Made by a program: the position numbers and the translations under genes
Notes under the pieces: model-generated
The model's database searches: none
Seen by the model: the letters and a program-made list of their open reading frames with translations, nothing else
Told to the model about the DNA's origin: nothing
Assembly (NCBI GenBank): GCA_934271365.1
Contig: CAKQRI010000004.1
Location: 1-64,000, forward strand
Source: an uncultured Spirochaetales bacterium
GTDB taxonomy: Bacteria; Spirochaetota; Spirochaetia; Sphaerochaetales; Sphaerochaetaceae
Length of the DNA stretch: 64,000 nucleotides
Reading direction: 5' to 3'
In this document: piece after piece, positions 1 to 9,128 of the stretch
How the letters are laid out: every line of letters starts with the position of its first letter
How positions within the stretch are numbered: position 1 is the first letter of the stretch

Positions 1-1
1 A

Positions 2-331
2 TGCAATGCTTTTCTCAGAGATGGTATATCATCACTTGGCTACAGGATTCTATCTCCATCGCATGATACAACTCCATACATTCTATCAATATCTCAGAAT
101 CTTCCTTCAGAGGTCTTCACTAGGATGCTTGCAGATAAAGGCTTCTGCGTCTCGTCTGGCTCAGCATGCTCAAACAATGCTAAAGGAAAAAGCGAAGGAA
201 TACTTGAAGCTATGGGAATAAGCGGAAAGGATGCAAGATCTGCAATACGCTTATCATTTTCAAAGGATCAGAGGCTTGAAGATGCAAAGCTTCTGATGAA
301 GGCAATTGAGGAAATCAAGAACAATGGCTAA
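2..331 (+). CDS. Cysteine desulfurase (IscS/NifS family), C-terminal part
   Basis: The gene starts before the window; the reading frame is open from base 2 to the stop at 329-331 (about 109 residues seen). It carries the family's active-site signature SSGSACS, whose cysteine takes the persulfide sulfur from L-cysteine, followed by the usual small C-terminal domain (an AIRLSFS strand motif). The enzyme is a PLP-dependent, cytosolic class V aminotransferase-fold protein. Its last codons overlap the start of thiI by 8 bases. That pairing is known from Gram-positive bacteria, where a dedicated desulfurase hands sulfur to ThiI for 4-thiouridine in tRNA, so a dedicated donor for ThiI is more likely than a general Fe-S assembly IscS. 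The PLP lysine lies outside the window. Confidence 0.9.
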   Translation, partial: CNAFLRDGISSLGYRILSPSHDTTPYILSISQNLPSEVFTRMLADKGFCVSSGSACSNNAKGKSEGILEAMGISGKDARSAIRLSFSKDQRLEDAKLLMKAIEEIKNNG

Positions 332-1526
332 GAAACTATATCTGGTTAAAGAAGGTGAAATCTCACTGAAAGGCGGAAACAGAGCACTCTTTGAAAAGAA
401 GCTCAGAACAAATATAAAAGATAAGCTCAGACCTTATCACTCTCATGTAGAGAAACAGAAAGGAAGAGTTTTTGTATATACAGATGAAGAATGTCCAGAT
501 GATGTAATAGAAAAGGCAATCGGGACTACATTCGGAGTTACAGGATATGCAAAGGCTTACAGTTCAGATAAGACTCCTGAAGCAATTGCAGAGAAAGCAA
601 GGAAGATCATGGAACTGAATCCTTTCGGCGAAAAAGGAAGTTTCAAAGTAGAAATCAGAAGAGAGGATAAGTCTTTTCCGAAACGAAGCATCGAGATGGC
701 ATGCATTCTTGCTGAAGTCGTAGCAGAAAGATATCCAGATCTCACTGTAGACCTGAAGAATCCTGATTACACGCTCACATGCGAAATCCGCCATGAAGTA
801 TACCTATACACATCATCAGAAAAAGGCCCAGGTGGTCTTCCTGCTGGAACAGCTGGACATGGTGTGCTTCTTCTTTCAGGAGGAATAGATAGCCCAGTTG
901 CTGCATATAAGATGGCTAAACGCGGAATGAAGATGGACTGCATCTATTTCCATGCATATCCGTACACATCAGAACTTGCACTCGAGAAAGTCAAGAAGCT
1001 TGCATCACTTGTTGCTCCGTATCTTCAGGGAACCCACCTATATGTAGTTCCTTTCACAAAAGGACAGGAACATATAAGAGATAATGGCTATGAAGACGAA
1101 GCAACACTGATGTTCAGAGCATCAATGATGCGAACAGCAGAAAAAATTGCAGAGAAGACATCATCATCTGCCATCATCACAGGTGAAGCTCTGTCGCAGG
1201 TTGCAAGCCAGACACTTGATGCAATGTCATTCACAGATTCAATGACAGATACACTGGTACTCAGACCTCTAGTAGGACTTGATAAGGAAGAGATCATAAG
1301 CGAGGCAAAAAGAATCGGAACATATGAGACATCAATACTCCCTTATGAGGACTGCTGTGTTGTATTCTCGCCAAAGCACCCTATCACAAAGCCTGTAAAA
1401 GAAGTTGTAAGGCGGCACTACGAAGATCTGAAAATGGAAAGCTTCATCGAGGAGGCAATAGCAAATACTGCTGTATATACGTTCAATTCAAAAGGCGAAG
1501 AGATAAAGAATGAAGAGAATTGCTGA
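324..1526 (+). CDS. thiI: tRNA 4-thiouridine synthase ThiI
   Basis: ThiI adenylates uridine 8 of tRNA and replaces its oxygen with sulfur. The 400-residue protein has an N-terminal ferredoxin-like region, a THUMP RNA-binding domain (about residues 60-165), the conserved GPGGLPAG linker and a PP-loop ATPase domain with SGGIDS at 185-190. It ends after the PP-loop domain, so it lacks the C-terminal rhodanese domain of E. coli ThiI, as in Bacillus. Cysteines 344 and 345 sit where E. coli has its disulfide-forming Cys344. I chose ATG 324, preceded by a GAGGA ribosome-binding site, over an in-frame TTG at 306. The start overlaps the desulfurase by 8 bases, indicating an operon in which the desulfurase supplies sulfur. 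Confidence 0.95.
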   Translation: MAKKLYLVKEGEISLKGGNRALFEKKLRTNIKDKLRPYHSHVEKQKGRVFVYTDEECPDDVIEKAIGTTFGVTGYAKAYSSDKTPEAIAEKARKIMELNPFGEKGSFKVEIRREDKSFPKRSIEMACILAEVVAERYPDLTVDLKNPDYTLTCEIRHEVYLYTSSEKGPGGLPAGTAGHGVLLLSGGIDSPVAAYKMAKRGMKMDCIYFHAYPYTSELALEKVKKLASLVAPYLQGTHLYVVPFTKGQEHIRDNGYEDEATLMFRASMMRTAEKIAEKTSSSAIITGEALSQVASQTLDAMSFTDSMTDTLVLRPLVGLDKEEIISEAKRIGTYETSILPYEDCCVVFSPKHPITKPVKEVVRRHYEDLKMESFIEEAIANTAVYTFNSKGEEIKNEENC

Positions 1527-2628
1527 TTTCTTCAGAAGAGAGAAGATGCTGAGCATATCGCTTATTCTTGCACTTATTTCTCTGTTCATTACACCTCTGA
1601 CAGGAGAGAGAATCATGAATCTCTCATGGAAAACGCTAGCCTCTCTATTCATGCTTTTCGTCTCTCTGGAAGGATTGAAGAAGGAGAATATATTCAGCCC
1701 TCTTGAAAATCTTCTTGGTAGAATCAGAAGCACATTTGCATTAGCACTAGCACTCACATTTATAGTCTTTGCATCTTCAGCCATCATCACAAATGATGTT
1801 GCTCTTCTTACATTTGTTCCTCTTACAATTGCAATGTTCAGGAAAAGCGAGAAAAAGCAGTTTCTGCCATCTCTTATTGCAATAGAGACAATAGCAGCAA
1901 ACCTAGGCTCAATGCTGACGCCATTTGGAAATCCTCAGAATCTGTATCTGTTCAGCAAAATGAATGAAAGCGCATCTGCATTCATTATGGAATTGCTTCC
2001 AATCTGGATTCTATCTCTTATTCTCCTAATCTTAGCTCTGATTTTCATATTCAGACATGATATGAGAAATATGATATATATAAGAGATGATGTAGAGCCA
2101 GGATATGGAGAGAGAAGCATGAGAGTGCTTTATATCTGTCTGTTTCTTCTTACTCTGGCAACAATTCTTGGGGCATTTGAGATTTTTCCTATCTTAATCA
2201 CTGCAACAGCAATAGTAGCTGTATTTGACCGAAAAACATTTCTGAAAGTTGACTGGCCTTTGCTTATCACATTCCTATGCTTCTTTATTTTCTCAAGCTC
2301 TATATCATCAAATGAAAGAATAGCATATACCTTGTCAGAAATAGCAGGAGGGCGCGAATTTGCATCTGGAATCATATTCAGCCAGATTATCTCAAATGTC
2401 CCTGCTGCGATTCTCATTGAGCCATTTGCAGGCAATCTTAAAGCTCTCCTATTCGGTGTGGATATAGGTGGGCTTGGAACTCCGGTGGCATCGCTTGCTT
2501 CTCTTATCTCCATAAGAATCTTCTTCAGGGAAGAGAAAGACAGAAAAGGCTTCATGAAGTCATTCTTCTTATGGAATATTGCGTTCCTGATTTTCCTAAT
2601 ACCGGCAGCTATTATCCTCATCAGATAA
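1510..2628 (+). CDS. ArsB/CitMHS-type anion permease (YbiR-like)
   Basis: A 372-residue polytopic inner-membrane protein with about ten hydrophobic segments. The motif GSMLTPFGNPQNLY (about residue 137) and a second glycine-rich GGLGTPVASLAS re-entrant segment near the C terminus are typical of the ion-transporter superfamily that includes ArsB, NhaD and SLC13/CitMHS carriers. Length and layout resemble E. coli YbiR, whose substrate is unknown. The start overlaps thiI by 17 bases, so it is probably co-transcribed, although a transporter has no obvious role in tRNA thiolation. A sulfur oxyanion or dicarboxylate substrate is possible but not shown. The ion transported cannot be read from the sequence. 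Confidence 0.75.
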   Translation: MKRIADFFRREKMLSISLILALISLFITPLTGERIMNLSWKTLASLFMLFVSLEGLKKENIFSPLENLLGRIRSTFALALALTFIVFASSAIITNDVALLTFVPLTIAMFRKSEKKQFLPSLIAIETIAANLGSMLTPFGNPQNLYLFSKMNESASAFIMELLPIWILSLILLILALIFIFRHDMRNMIYIRDDVEPGYGERSMRVLYICLFLLTLATILGAFEIFPILITATAIVAVFDRKTFLKVDWPLLITFLCFFIFSSSISSNERIAYTLSEIAGGREFASGIIFSQIISNVPAAILIEPFAGNLKALLFGVDIGGLGTPVASLASLISIRIFFREEKDRKGFMKSFFLWNIAFLIFLIPAAIILIR

Positions 2629-2671
2629 TGAGAGGTTGCCCAATTAAGGAATTTTGGTTAAGTTTTGATGT

Positions 2672-5578
2672 ATGCAGAATATAGGAATTGATGTAGGTTC
2701 CACTACCATGAAGGTTGTGGTTCTCTCTGATGATGGAACACTTATATATAGCGATTACCAGAGGCACTATTCTGAAATAATCGGAAAAGGCCTTGAAATG
2801 CTTACAAAAGCAAAAGAGATAATCGGCGATGAAGATGTAAGGATATCTCTTTCAGGCTCTGCAGGCATGGGACTTGCAGAAGCTGCTGGCATTCCATTCA
2901 TTCAGGAAGTATATGCTACAAGAGTTGCAGCAAAGCACTATATACCAGATACAAACACAATAATAGAACTCGGCGGTGAGGATGCTAAGATACTCTTCCT
3001 AACAGGGGGCTTAGAAGTAAGAATGAACGGCACATGTGCAGGTGGCACTGGCGCATTCATTGACCAGATGGCAACTCTTCTGGGAATAAGCCGAGATGAA
3101 ATAAATGAGCTTTCTGAAAAGGCAACACAGATATATACAATCGCATCAAGGTGCGGGGTTTTTGCAAAGAGTGATATCCAGCCACTGATCAACCAGGGAG
3201 CAAAAACTGAAGACATTGCAGCATCAATTCTTGTAGCTGTAGTGAACCAGATTATAGCTGGGCTTGCACAGGGAAGGAAGATTGAAGGAAATATAGTCTA
3301 TCTTGGAGGCCCTCTGACATTCATTCCCCGTTTGAGATATTACTTTGACGAAGCACTGCATACGAAAGGACTATGCCCTGAGAACTCATTATATTTCGTA
3401 GCACTTGGTGCAGCTCTTTCCAAGAGCAGCAAGATAATGAAGATAAGCGATATAGAGAAGGCGCTTACAGGATACAGAGGAAAATCCAGCTTCATAAAGC
3501 TAGAACCGCTATTCAAGGATGAAGCTGAATATAAAGCCTTTGAGGAAAGACATAGAAAAGCAACTGTCAGAGAACGTGATATATCAGCATACAAAGGAAA
3601 CTGCTATCTAGGAATAGATGCAGGTTCAACTACGATAAAATGCTGTCTTCTAAGCGAAGATGGAGAATTACTCTCCTCTTATTACAGTCCAAATAATGGA
3701 AATCCAGTTGATCTTATGGTCAGGTATCTTAAGAATATCTATGAGAACTATCCAGGCTTGCACTTCAGAGCTGCAGCATCTACCGGATATGGAGAAGATC
3801 TTCTGAAGACTGCTCTTACCCTTGACTACTCTCTTGTTGAGACTCAGGCTCACTTCATAGGAGCTCGTTATTTCCTACCTACGGTTGACTTCATCATAGA
3901 TATCGGAGGGCAGGACATAAAATGCTTCAAGATAGCAGATGGAGCAATTGATGATATTTTCCTGAATGAGGCATGCTCTTCTGGCTGCGGATCTTTCCTG
4001 CAGACATTTGCTAATGCGCTTGGCAAGACCAGTGAACAGTTTGCAGAGCTTGCAATCAGCGCAAAGAATCCTGTTGATCTGGGTTCAAGATGCACTGTAT
4101 TCATGAACAGCTCCGTCAAGCAAGCACAGAAAGATGGAGCTTCGATAAATGATATATCTGCAGGACTGTCTATCTCTGTTGTCAAGAATGCACTATACAA
4201 AGTAATAAGGAGTTCTAATCCCAAAGACCTTGGAGAGCATATCGTAGTACAGGGTGGCACTTTCTTAAACAGCGGAGTACTGAGAGCTTTTGAGAAGGAG
4301 CTTGGCACAGAGGTAATAAGACCTACAATTGCAGGACTTATGGGGGCATATGGTGCAGCACTATATGCTAAGAACCAAGCAGATAAGCAGAAGAAAGAAA
4401 AAAGCACGATAATAACTCTAGAAGAGCTTATGGAGCTCTATCATACAGTCAGAAGCATAAGATGCCAGGGCTGTACTAACCACTGTCTGCTTACAATCAA
4501 CAGCTTTGCGGGAAAACGCACATTAATCAGCGGAAACAAATGCGAGCGGCCTGTCACAGGAAAGGCCCCTAAAGACCAGAATGCACTTAATTTATATGCA
4601 TATAAGCAGGAACTGCTCAGCAGATACATCAATGACCAGAAAGAAGGCAGAAGAGGAACACTTGGGCTTCCACTTGCACTTGGGCTATATGAGCTGCTTC
4701 CTTTCTACCATACATTATTCTCAGAGCTTGGCTTCACTGTCATAACATCTCCATTTTCAGATAGAAAGCTATATATATCAGGGCAGGCATCAATTCCTTC
4801 AGACACTGTATGCTTCCCTGCTAAGATGATGCATGGGCATATTGAATATCTCAAAAAAAAGGGTGTCGATAAGATATTCATTCCTTGCTCAAGCTATAAT
4901 ATTGATGAGGAAAAAGGTACAAATCACTTCAACTGTCCTGTTGTTGCATATTATGGAGAGGTAATAAAAGGAAACCAGGATACTGGAAATTCAGAGCTTG
5001 TTCTTGGCTTTCTCTCTCTAGAGAATCCTGATTATCTTGCAAAGCGCATATCTGAAATCTTCAGCATAGATAGGAAAGAATGCAGAAGAGCAGTCAAGAA
5101 AGCATTTTCTGAACTTTATGCATATAGAGATAAGATTACAGCTAAAGGACAGGAAATAATCGCAGAATCAAGAAAGGAAGGCAAGCCAATCATAGTACTT
5201 GCTGGCAGACCTTACCACCTTGATCCGGAAATCAACCATTCCATCGACCGTCTGATTATCTCTCTTGGCGCATCAATTGTAACAGAGGATTCTCTTGCTC
5301 CTTTAAAGGAAAAGGAATCTGTGAATGTTCTTAATCAATGGACATATCATGCACGGCTATATGATGCAGCGCGTTATGTCACAGAAAATAAAGATATGAA
5401 TCTGGTTCAGTTTGTATCATTCGGATGCGGACTCGATGCTGTTACAACAGATGAGGTAAAAGAAATCCTACGTCGAAGCAATAAAATATACACACAGCTG
5501 AAGATTGATGAGATTACAAATGTCGGAGCTGTCAAGATAAGACTGAGATCGCTCTTTGCTGCCTTGGAGGAGAAATAA
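2672..5578 (+). CDS. 2-hydroxyacyl-CoA dehydratase activase, tandem ASKHA + DUF2229
   Basis: A 968-residue protein of the BadF/BcrA/HgdC activase family. Two ASKHA ATPase modules are visible: residues 3-260 (GIDVGSTTMK) and about 312-570 (GIDAGSTTIK). Each keeps the two cysteines that in HgdC homodimers hold a bridging [4Fe-4S] cluster (NGTCAGGTG with SRCGVF; SSGCGSF with GSRCTVF), so one chain could bind a cluster between its own halves. A Cys cluster (CQGCTNHC, about residue 605) and a DUF2229-type domain follow. Such activases drive ATP-dependent, low-potential electron transfer to radical dehydratases or benzoyl-CoA-type reductases and are oxygen sensitive. The next gene begins one base after the stop and supplies the remaining domain. 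Confidence 0.85.
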   Translation: MQNIGIDVGSTTMKVVVLSDDGTLIYSDYQRHYSEIIGKGLEMLTKAKEIIGDEDVRISLSGSAGMGLAEAAGIPFIQEVYATRVAAKHYIPDTNTIIELGGEDAKILFLTGGLEVRMNGTCAGGTGAFIDQMATLLGISRDEINELSEKATQIYTIASRCGVFAKSDIQPLINQGAKTEDIAASILVAVVNQIIAGLAQGRKIEGNIVYLGGPLTFIPRLRYYFDEALHTKGLCPENSLYFVALGAALSKSSKIMKISDIEKALTGYRGKSSFIKLEPLFKDEAEYKAFEERHRKATVRERDISAYKGNCYLGIDAGSTTIKCCLLSEDGELLSSYYSPNNGNPVDLMVRYLKNIYENYPGLHFRAAASTGYGEDLLKTALTLDYSLVETQAHFIGARYFLPTVDFIIDIGGQDIKCFKIADGAIDDIFLNEACSSGCGSFLQTFANALGKTSEQFAELAISAKNPVDLGSRCTVFMNSSVKQAQKDGASINDISAGLSISVVKNALYKVIRSSNPKDLGEHIVVQGGTFLNSGVLRAFEKELGTEVIRPTIAGLMGAYGAALYAKNQADKQKKEKSTIITLEELMELYHTVRSIRCQGCTNHCLLTINSFAGKRTLISGNKCERPVTGKAPKDQNALNLYAYKQELLSRYINDQKEGRRGTLGLPLALGLYELLPFYHTLFSELGFTVITSPFSDRKLYISGQASIPSDTVCFPAKMMHGHIEYLKKKGVDKIFIPCSSYNIDEEKGTNHFNCPVVAYYGEVIKGNQDTGNSELVLGFLSLENPDYLAKRISEIFSIDRKECRRAVKKAFSELYAYRDKITAKGQEIIAESRKEGKPIIVLAGRPYHLDPEINHSIDRLIISLGASIVTEDSLAPLKEKESVNVLNQWTYHARLYDAARYVTENKDMNLVQFVSFGCGLDAVTTDEVKEILRRSNKIYTQLKIDEITNVGAVKIRLRSLFAALEEK

Positions 5579-5579
5579 C

Positions 5580-6824
5580 ATGGCACCGGTTTTCACTAAG
5601 GAAATGAAAAAGGACTATACAATACTGGTTCCTAATATGTCTCCTATCCATTTTGCGCTCTTTGAGAAGGTTCTGATCAACAATGGATTCAAAGCTATAG
5701 TCCTGAACAACCAGGATAGCGACATAATCCAGCTTGGTCTTAAATATGTTCATAATGATATGTGCTACCCTGCCCTTCTCGTTATAGGCCAGATGATTGA
5801 TGCCATAGATAAAGGAATGGTGGATCCGCATAAATGCGCGCTTGTGATATCACAGACAGGCGGTGGATGCCGAGCATCAAACTATTACTTTCTGCTTATA
5901 AAGGCTCTTGAACGAGCTGGTTATGGCTACATTCCAGTAATTTCGCTAAACCTCGCAGGCATGAATAAGAATCCAGGATTCAAGATCACGCTATCAATGA
6001 TAGTCCAGGCTTTCTCTGCGCTCTTATATGGTGATCTGATCATGTATCTCAGAAACCAAGTCAAGCCTTATGAGATAAACAGTGGTGAAACCGATGCCCT
6101 TGTAGCAAAATGGACAGAGGATCTAGGAGAGAGGTTCAGAGTCAATAAGGGATATTTCTGGTCGAATCTGAAGACTAATATGAATAAGATTTCTGACGAT
6201 TTTGCAGCAATACCAGTAAAGAGAGAAAAGAAGGTCAAGGTTGGAATCGTCGGCGAGATCTATATGAAATTTTCCAAGCTAGGCAACTCTGATCTTCAGC
6301 ATTTTCTTGAAGAAGAAGGCTGTGAGGTTATGCTGCCTCCACTCCTTGGCTTTATTCTCTATTGCTTTTCAAATACGCTTAAAGATAATGAATATTATGG
6401 ACGGAAGCCTATTCTGACTAAGCTTACTGCAAAGATATTCCTTCCTCTGATGGAAAAATTCGAAAGCTGGATGGATGATGCAATCAGAAGACATAGTAAA
6501 TTCGTCATTCCTGCAGATCTCGAAGAGCTTGAAGGCTTTTCTGAAGGCATAATCGACAGAGGATGCAAAATGGGTGAAGGATGGCTTCTTACCGCAGAAA
6601 TGGTTGAGCTGATAGATAAGGGATACTCAAACATTGTATGCACCCAGCCATTCGGATGCCTACCTAACCATATTGTTGGAAAAGGCATGATACGTCCACT
6701 AAAGGAACGCTTTCCTGAAGCTAATATTGTCCCTATTGACTATGATCCTTCTGCTACGAAGGTAAATCAGGAAAACAGAATAAAACTCATGCTAGCCGTT
6801 GCTAGGGAAAAGCTAGAAGAATAA
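5580..6824 (+). CDS. 2-hydroxyglutaryl-CoA dehydratase-related (COG3581-type) subunit
   Basis: A 414-residue protein matching the C-terminal part of the large activase-related proteins that in many clostridia form one chain of about 1,400 residues. Conserved cysteines occur in CYPALL, GGGCRASNY, RGCKMGEGW and QPFGCLPNH, fitting a Fe-S-binding HgdB/HgdC-related fold. I chose ATG 5580, one base after the upstream stop and preceded by a GGAGGAG ribosome-binding site inside the upstream gene, over an in-frame start at 5556. With the preceding gene it probably forms one complex; the combined length (1,382 residues) equals that of the fused proteins. The exact substrate is unknown. A terminator follows directly. 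Confidence 0.75.
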   Translation: MAPVFTKEMKKDYTILVPNMSPIHFALFEKVLINNGFKAIVLNNQDSDIIQLGLKYVHNDMCYPALLVIGQMIDAIDKGMVDPHKCALVISQTGGGCRASNYYFLLIKALERAGYGYIPVISLNLAGMNKNPGFKITLSMIVQAFSALLYGDLIMYLRNQVKPYEINSGETDALVAKWTEDLGERFRVNKGYFWSNLKTNMNKISDDFAAIPVKREKKVKVGIVGEIYMKFSKLGNSDLQHFLEEEGCEVMLPPLLGFILYCFSNTLKDNEYYGRKPILTKLTAKIFLPLMEKFESWMDDAIRRHSKFVIPADLEELEGFSEGIIDRGCKMGEGWLLTAEMVELIDKGYSNIVCTQPFGCLPNHIVGKGMIRPLKERFPEANIVPIDYDPSATKVNQENRIKLMLAVAREKLEE

Positions 6825-6829
6825 TCACT

Positions 6830-6857
6830 CAGGAGGGCATTCTGCTCTCCTGTTTTC
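6830..6857 (+). terminator. Rho-independent terminator after the activase pair
   Basis: A nine-base-pair stem (6830-6838 with 6844-6852, one G-U pair) and a five-base loop are followed by TTTT, five bases after the stop codon of the preceding gene. This closes the thiI-activase transcription unit. Confidence 0.85.
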
Positions 6858-6938
6858 TGTTTGGCACAGTACAAAAACGAGGAGAATACTGCAGTGATTA
6901 CTCTCAATGTTTTAGACAAATCAACTTTCGATCCAGTT

Positions 6939-6976
6939 TAAAAAACTCCAGAATCATCTAAATGACAACTCTGGAG
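6939..6976 (-). terminator. Terminator of the ileS-trpS operon
   Basis: On the minus strand CTCCAGA pairs with TCTGGAG (6946-6952 and 6970-6976), with a small inner TCAT/ATGA helix in the loop, followed by a run of U (the A tract at 6940-6945). It lies 27 bases beyond the trpS stop codon. Confidence 0.8.
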
Positions 6977-7003
6977 CTGAAAAATAATAGCAAAGAAGAA
7001 AAA

Positions 7004-8017
7004 TCAGATTGCTACATGCATTTTCTCTTTAATCTCTGCTATAGTCTTATTGCCGATCTCATTAGCCTTAGCTGTGCCAGTCTTGATTATATCCCTGACT
7101 ACATCCTTGTGCTCTTCATAATAATGCCTGCGTTCTCTGATTGGATCAAGAATAGCATTCATCTTCTCATTAAGAAGCTTCTTGCATGCTACGCATCCAA
7201 TCTGTGCATTCTTACACATTGAGCATACATTATCAACATCTTCCTTATTGAAAGCCTTATGATACTGATATACAGCACAGACATCAGGATTTCCAGGAAT
7301 CTTAACAGAGATTCTATTGGTATCAGTAACAGCCATTCGTATCTTGTTCCATACTTCCTCTGCTGGATCAGATAAATAGATGGCATTTCCAAGGCTCTTT
7401 CCCATCTTTGCATTTCCATCAAGTCCGCAGAGTCTAGGTACTTCTGATAGCTTATAATCAGGAACAGTGATTTCTGTCCCATACATCTCATTGAATCGTC
7501 TTACAAGCTTTCTAGTGAACTCTAGATGAGGAATCTGATCCTCTCCTACAGGAACAAGGTCTGCATTGCAGAATGTTATATCTGCGCTCTGAGATACAGG
7601 ATAGCCGAGGAATCCATATGTCAGCTTAGAGAAATCATATGTGAATTCACCATCATTCTCTCCAAAGCCATAGTTCCTACTCTCGCTCTTAATAGTCGGA
7701 TTAATCAGAAGATGATTGACTGTTGTAAGCATTGAGTAAAAGATAGTGAGCTCAGCAATCGATGGAATAGCTGACTGCTGAAGGAATGTGACCTTCTCTG
7801 GGTCGAGTCCTACAGCAATATTATCCATACATACATTATAGATTGATTCATTAATCAGCTCTGGATTCTCAAAATGCGTTGTAAGAGCCTGAACATCTGC
7901 AATGAGAATGAATTCCTCATAATCTTTCTGAAGCTCTACCCTGCTCTTAAGAGAACCTACATAGTGTCCTAGATGAAGTCTACCTGTAGGTCTATCTCCT
8001 GTTAAAATCCTCTTCAT
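7004..8017 (-). CDS. trpS: Tryptophanyl-tRNA synthetase with a candidate Fe-S motif
   Basis: Charges tRNA-Trp. The 337-residue class I synthetase shows the HIGH-type motif as HLGH (residues 15-18) and the KMSKS loop as KMGKS (204-208). A GGAGG ribosome-binding site lies upstream of ATG 8017. In the anticodon-binding region it has cysteines 247, 265, 268, 275 and 278; C247-x20-C268-x6-C275-x2-C278 closely resembles the C-x22-C-x6-C-x2-C motif that binds a [4Fe-4S] cluster in Thermotoga maritima TrpRS. The gene is the last of an ileS-lipoprotein-fmdB-trpS operon and ends at a clear terminator. Confidence 0.95.
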   Translation of the reverse strand: MKRILTGDRPTGRLHLGHYVGSLKSRVELQKDYEEFILIADVQALTTHFENPELINESIYNVCMDNIAVGLDPEKVTFLQQSAIPSIAELTIFYSMLTTVNHLLINPTIKSESRNYGFGENDGEFTYDFSKLTYGFLGYPVSQSADITFCNADLVPVGEDQIPHLEFTRKLVRRFNEMYGTEITVPDYKLSEVPRLCGLDGNAKMGKSLGNAIYLSDPAEEVWNKIRMAVTDTNRISVKIPGNPDVCAVYQYHKAFNKEDVDNVCSMCKNAQIGCVACKKLLNEKMNAILDPIRERRHYYEEHKDVVRDIIKTGTAKANEIGNKTIAEIKEKMHVAI

Positions 8018-8029
8018 TTAATTCCTCCA

Positions 8030-8239
8030 TTATTTTCCGCTGCAGCCAGAACATGATGATGAATGATCTTTGCAGTAGAAGCCACTTCCCTTATAAATAA
8101 CGGCACCGCAGTCGACAATCTCTCTTTTTGCTACATTACCGCAATCAGGACAGACCTCATCATCATCAGATTCACTGAAGCTTTTGAATTTCTCAAATTC
8201 ATGGCCACAGGATACACATTTATATTCATATAGCGGCAT
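8030..8239 (-). CDS. FmdB-family zinc-ribbon protein
   Basis: A 69-residue protein starting MPLYEYKC with two CxxC knuckles (CVSCG, residues 8-12; CPDCG, about 30-34), the hallmark of the FmdB putative regulatory zinc-ribbon family. The tail is rich in Cys and Ser (CSGCSGK) and resembles metal-binding ends seen in some members. Members are widespread and of unclear role; the name comes from a putative regulator of formamidase in Methylophilus. It sits between a lipoprotein gene (one-base gap upstream) and trpS (12-base gap) and is therefore probably constitutively co-transcribed with the synthetases. The identification is firm; the function is not. Confidence 0.85.
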   Translation of the reverse strand: MPLYEYKCVSCGHEFEKFKSFSESDDDEVCPDCGNVAKREIVDCGAVIYKGSGFYCKDHSSSCSGCSGK

Positions 8240-8240
8240 T

Positions 8241-9128
8241 TTAAATCAAACCTTCCAGGGCATTCTTAATCATGGCCTCAGCCCTGCTAGCCATATCTTC
8301 AGGCAGTGGAAAATCAGCTATTGTTATGATTTCCTCTGCATAGTTGAAATAAGAAGATAATACTTTTATATCAATCTTGGCCCCGCTTCTCTTAGCATCC
8401 TGGATAAGCTGGTTTCTGAGAAGTGTGGTAAGTGCTCTTGCACTGCTCTTTCCATCCATCACCATACGACCAGAAAGAATAAGTGATCCATCATCTTCGG
8501 CAAACGTAAGATATGATGTGACAATCTGCTTTATCACAGTATCTGGAAGCTCAAATCCAAGATCTAAGAGAGTCTCTGGAGAATCTAGGAAAACAGCAAA
8601 TACAGATGAAGCCATAATGGATGCTGTCTCATCATCAATAAGCTTCACCCTATTGGCAATTGTCCTATCATAAAGCTCCGTGAAGCTTCCATCTGTGAAT
8701 AGAAGAATACCATTCTCTGGAACAGAAATTGATACAGATCCATTTGTATAATACTTCAGACCATCTTCTTTGACTTTATCAAAGTCTTTTGAAAATGAGA
8801 GTGCTGTATTAATCGGAAACTTTCCAAGATTGCCTTCAACTCCACCAGAAATCACATAGTCATCGAATGACAGAGGATATCTATCCAGCACTTTCGGATT
8901 CATGGAAAGAGAAAGCCTTTCACTCCTATCCATTACATATCCAACTGCACCATCTGAAGGAAGAAGAGCTGCAAAACGCCCTTCCTTCATCTTATCAAGA
9001 TCTGCAGTCACAACAATCTCAGACGGCTCTCCCAGTGACTGGAAATAATATTCTTCAGTATACGGAGTGTGATGAACACACCCCGTAAGTACTATAAGAG
9101 CTAGTGCAATGAAAGCTGAGAACCTCAT
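8241..9128 (-). CDS. Hypothetical lipoprotein between ileS and trpS
   Basis: A 295-residue protein with a bacterial lipoprotein signal: a positively charged start, a hydrophobic stretch and the lipobox LTGC with the acylated cysteine at 17. The mature part is soluble, with no further membrane helices and no catalytic motif I can recognise. It contains alternating beta-rich stretches and ends with an amphipathic helix. Its start overlaps the ileS stop by four bases (ATGA), so translation is coupled to isoleucyl-tRNA synthetase. I do not recognise the family; it is probably a periplasm-facing lipid-anchored protein, and a synthetase operon is an odd place for it. Confidence 0.75.
   Translation of the reverse strand: MRFSAFIALALIVLTGCVHHTPYTEEYYFQSLGEPSEIVVTADLDKMKEGRFAALLPSDGAVGYVMDRSERLSLSMNPKVLDRYPLSFDDYVISGGVEGNLGKFPINTALSFSKDFDKVKEDGLKYYTNGSVSISVPENGILLFTDGSFTELYDRTIANRVKLIDDETASIMASSVFAVFLDSPETLLDLGFELPDTVIKQIVTSYLTFAEDDGSLILSGRMVMDGKSSARALTTLLRNQLIQDAKRSGAKIDIKVLSSYFNYAEEIITIADFPLPEDMASRAEAMIKNALEGLI

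Noticed and set aside
3868..4407. Open frame of 179 codons on the minus strand
   Set aside because: It lies entirely antisense to the second ASKHA module of the activase and has no family resemblance or ribosome-binding site; it is a by-product of codon use. The same applies to antisense frames at 2130-2621 and 15741-16226.
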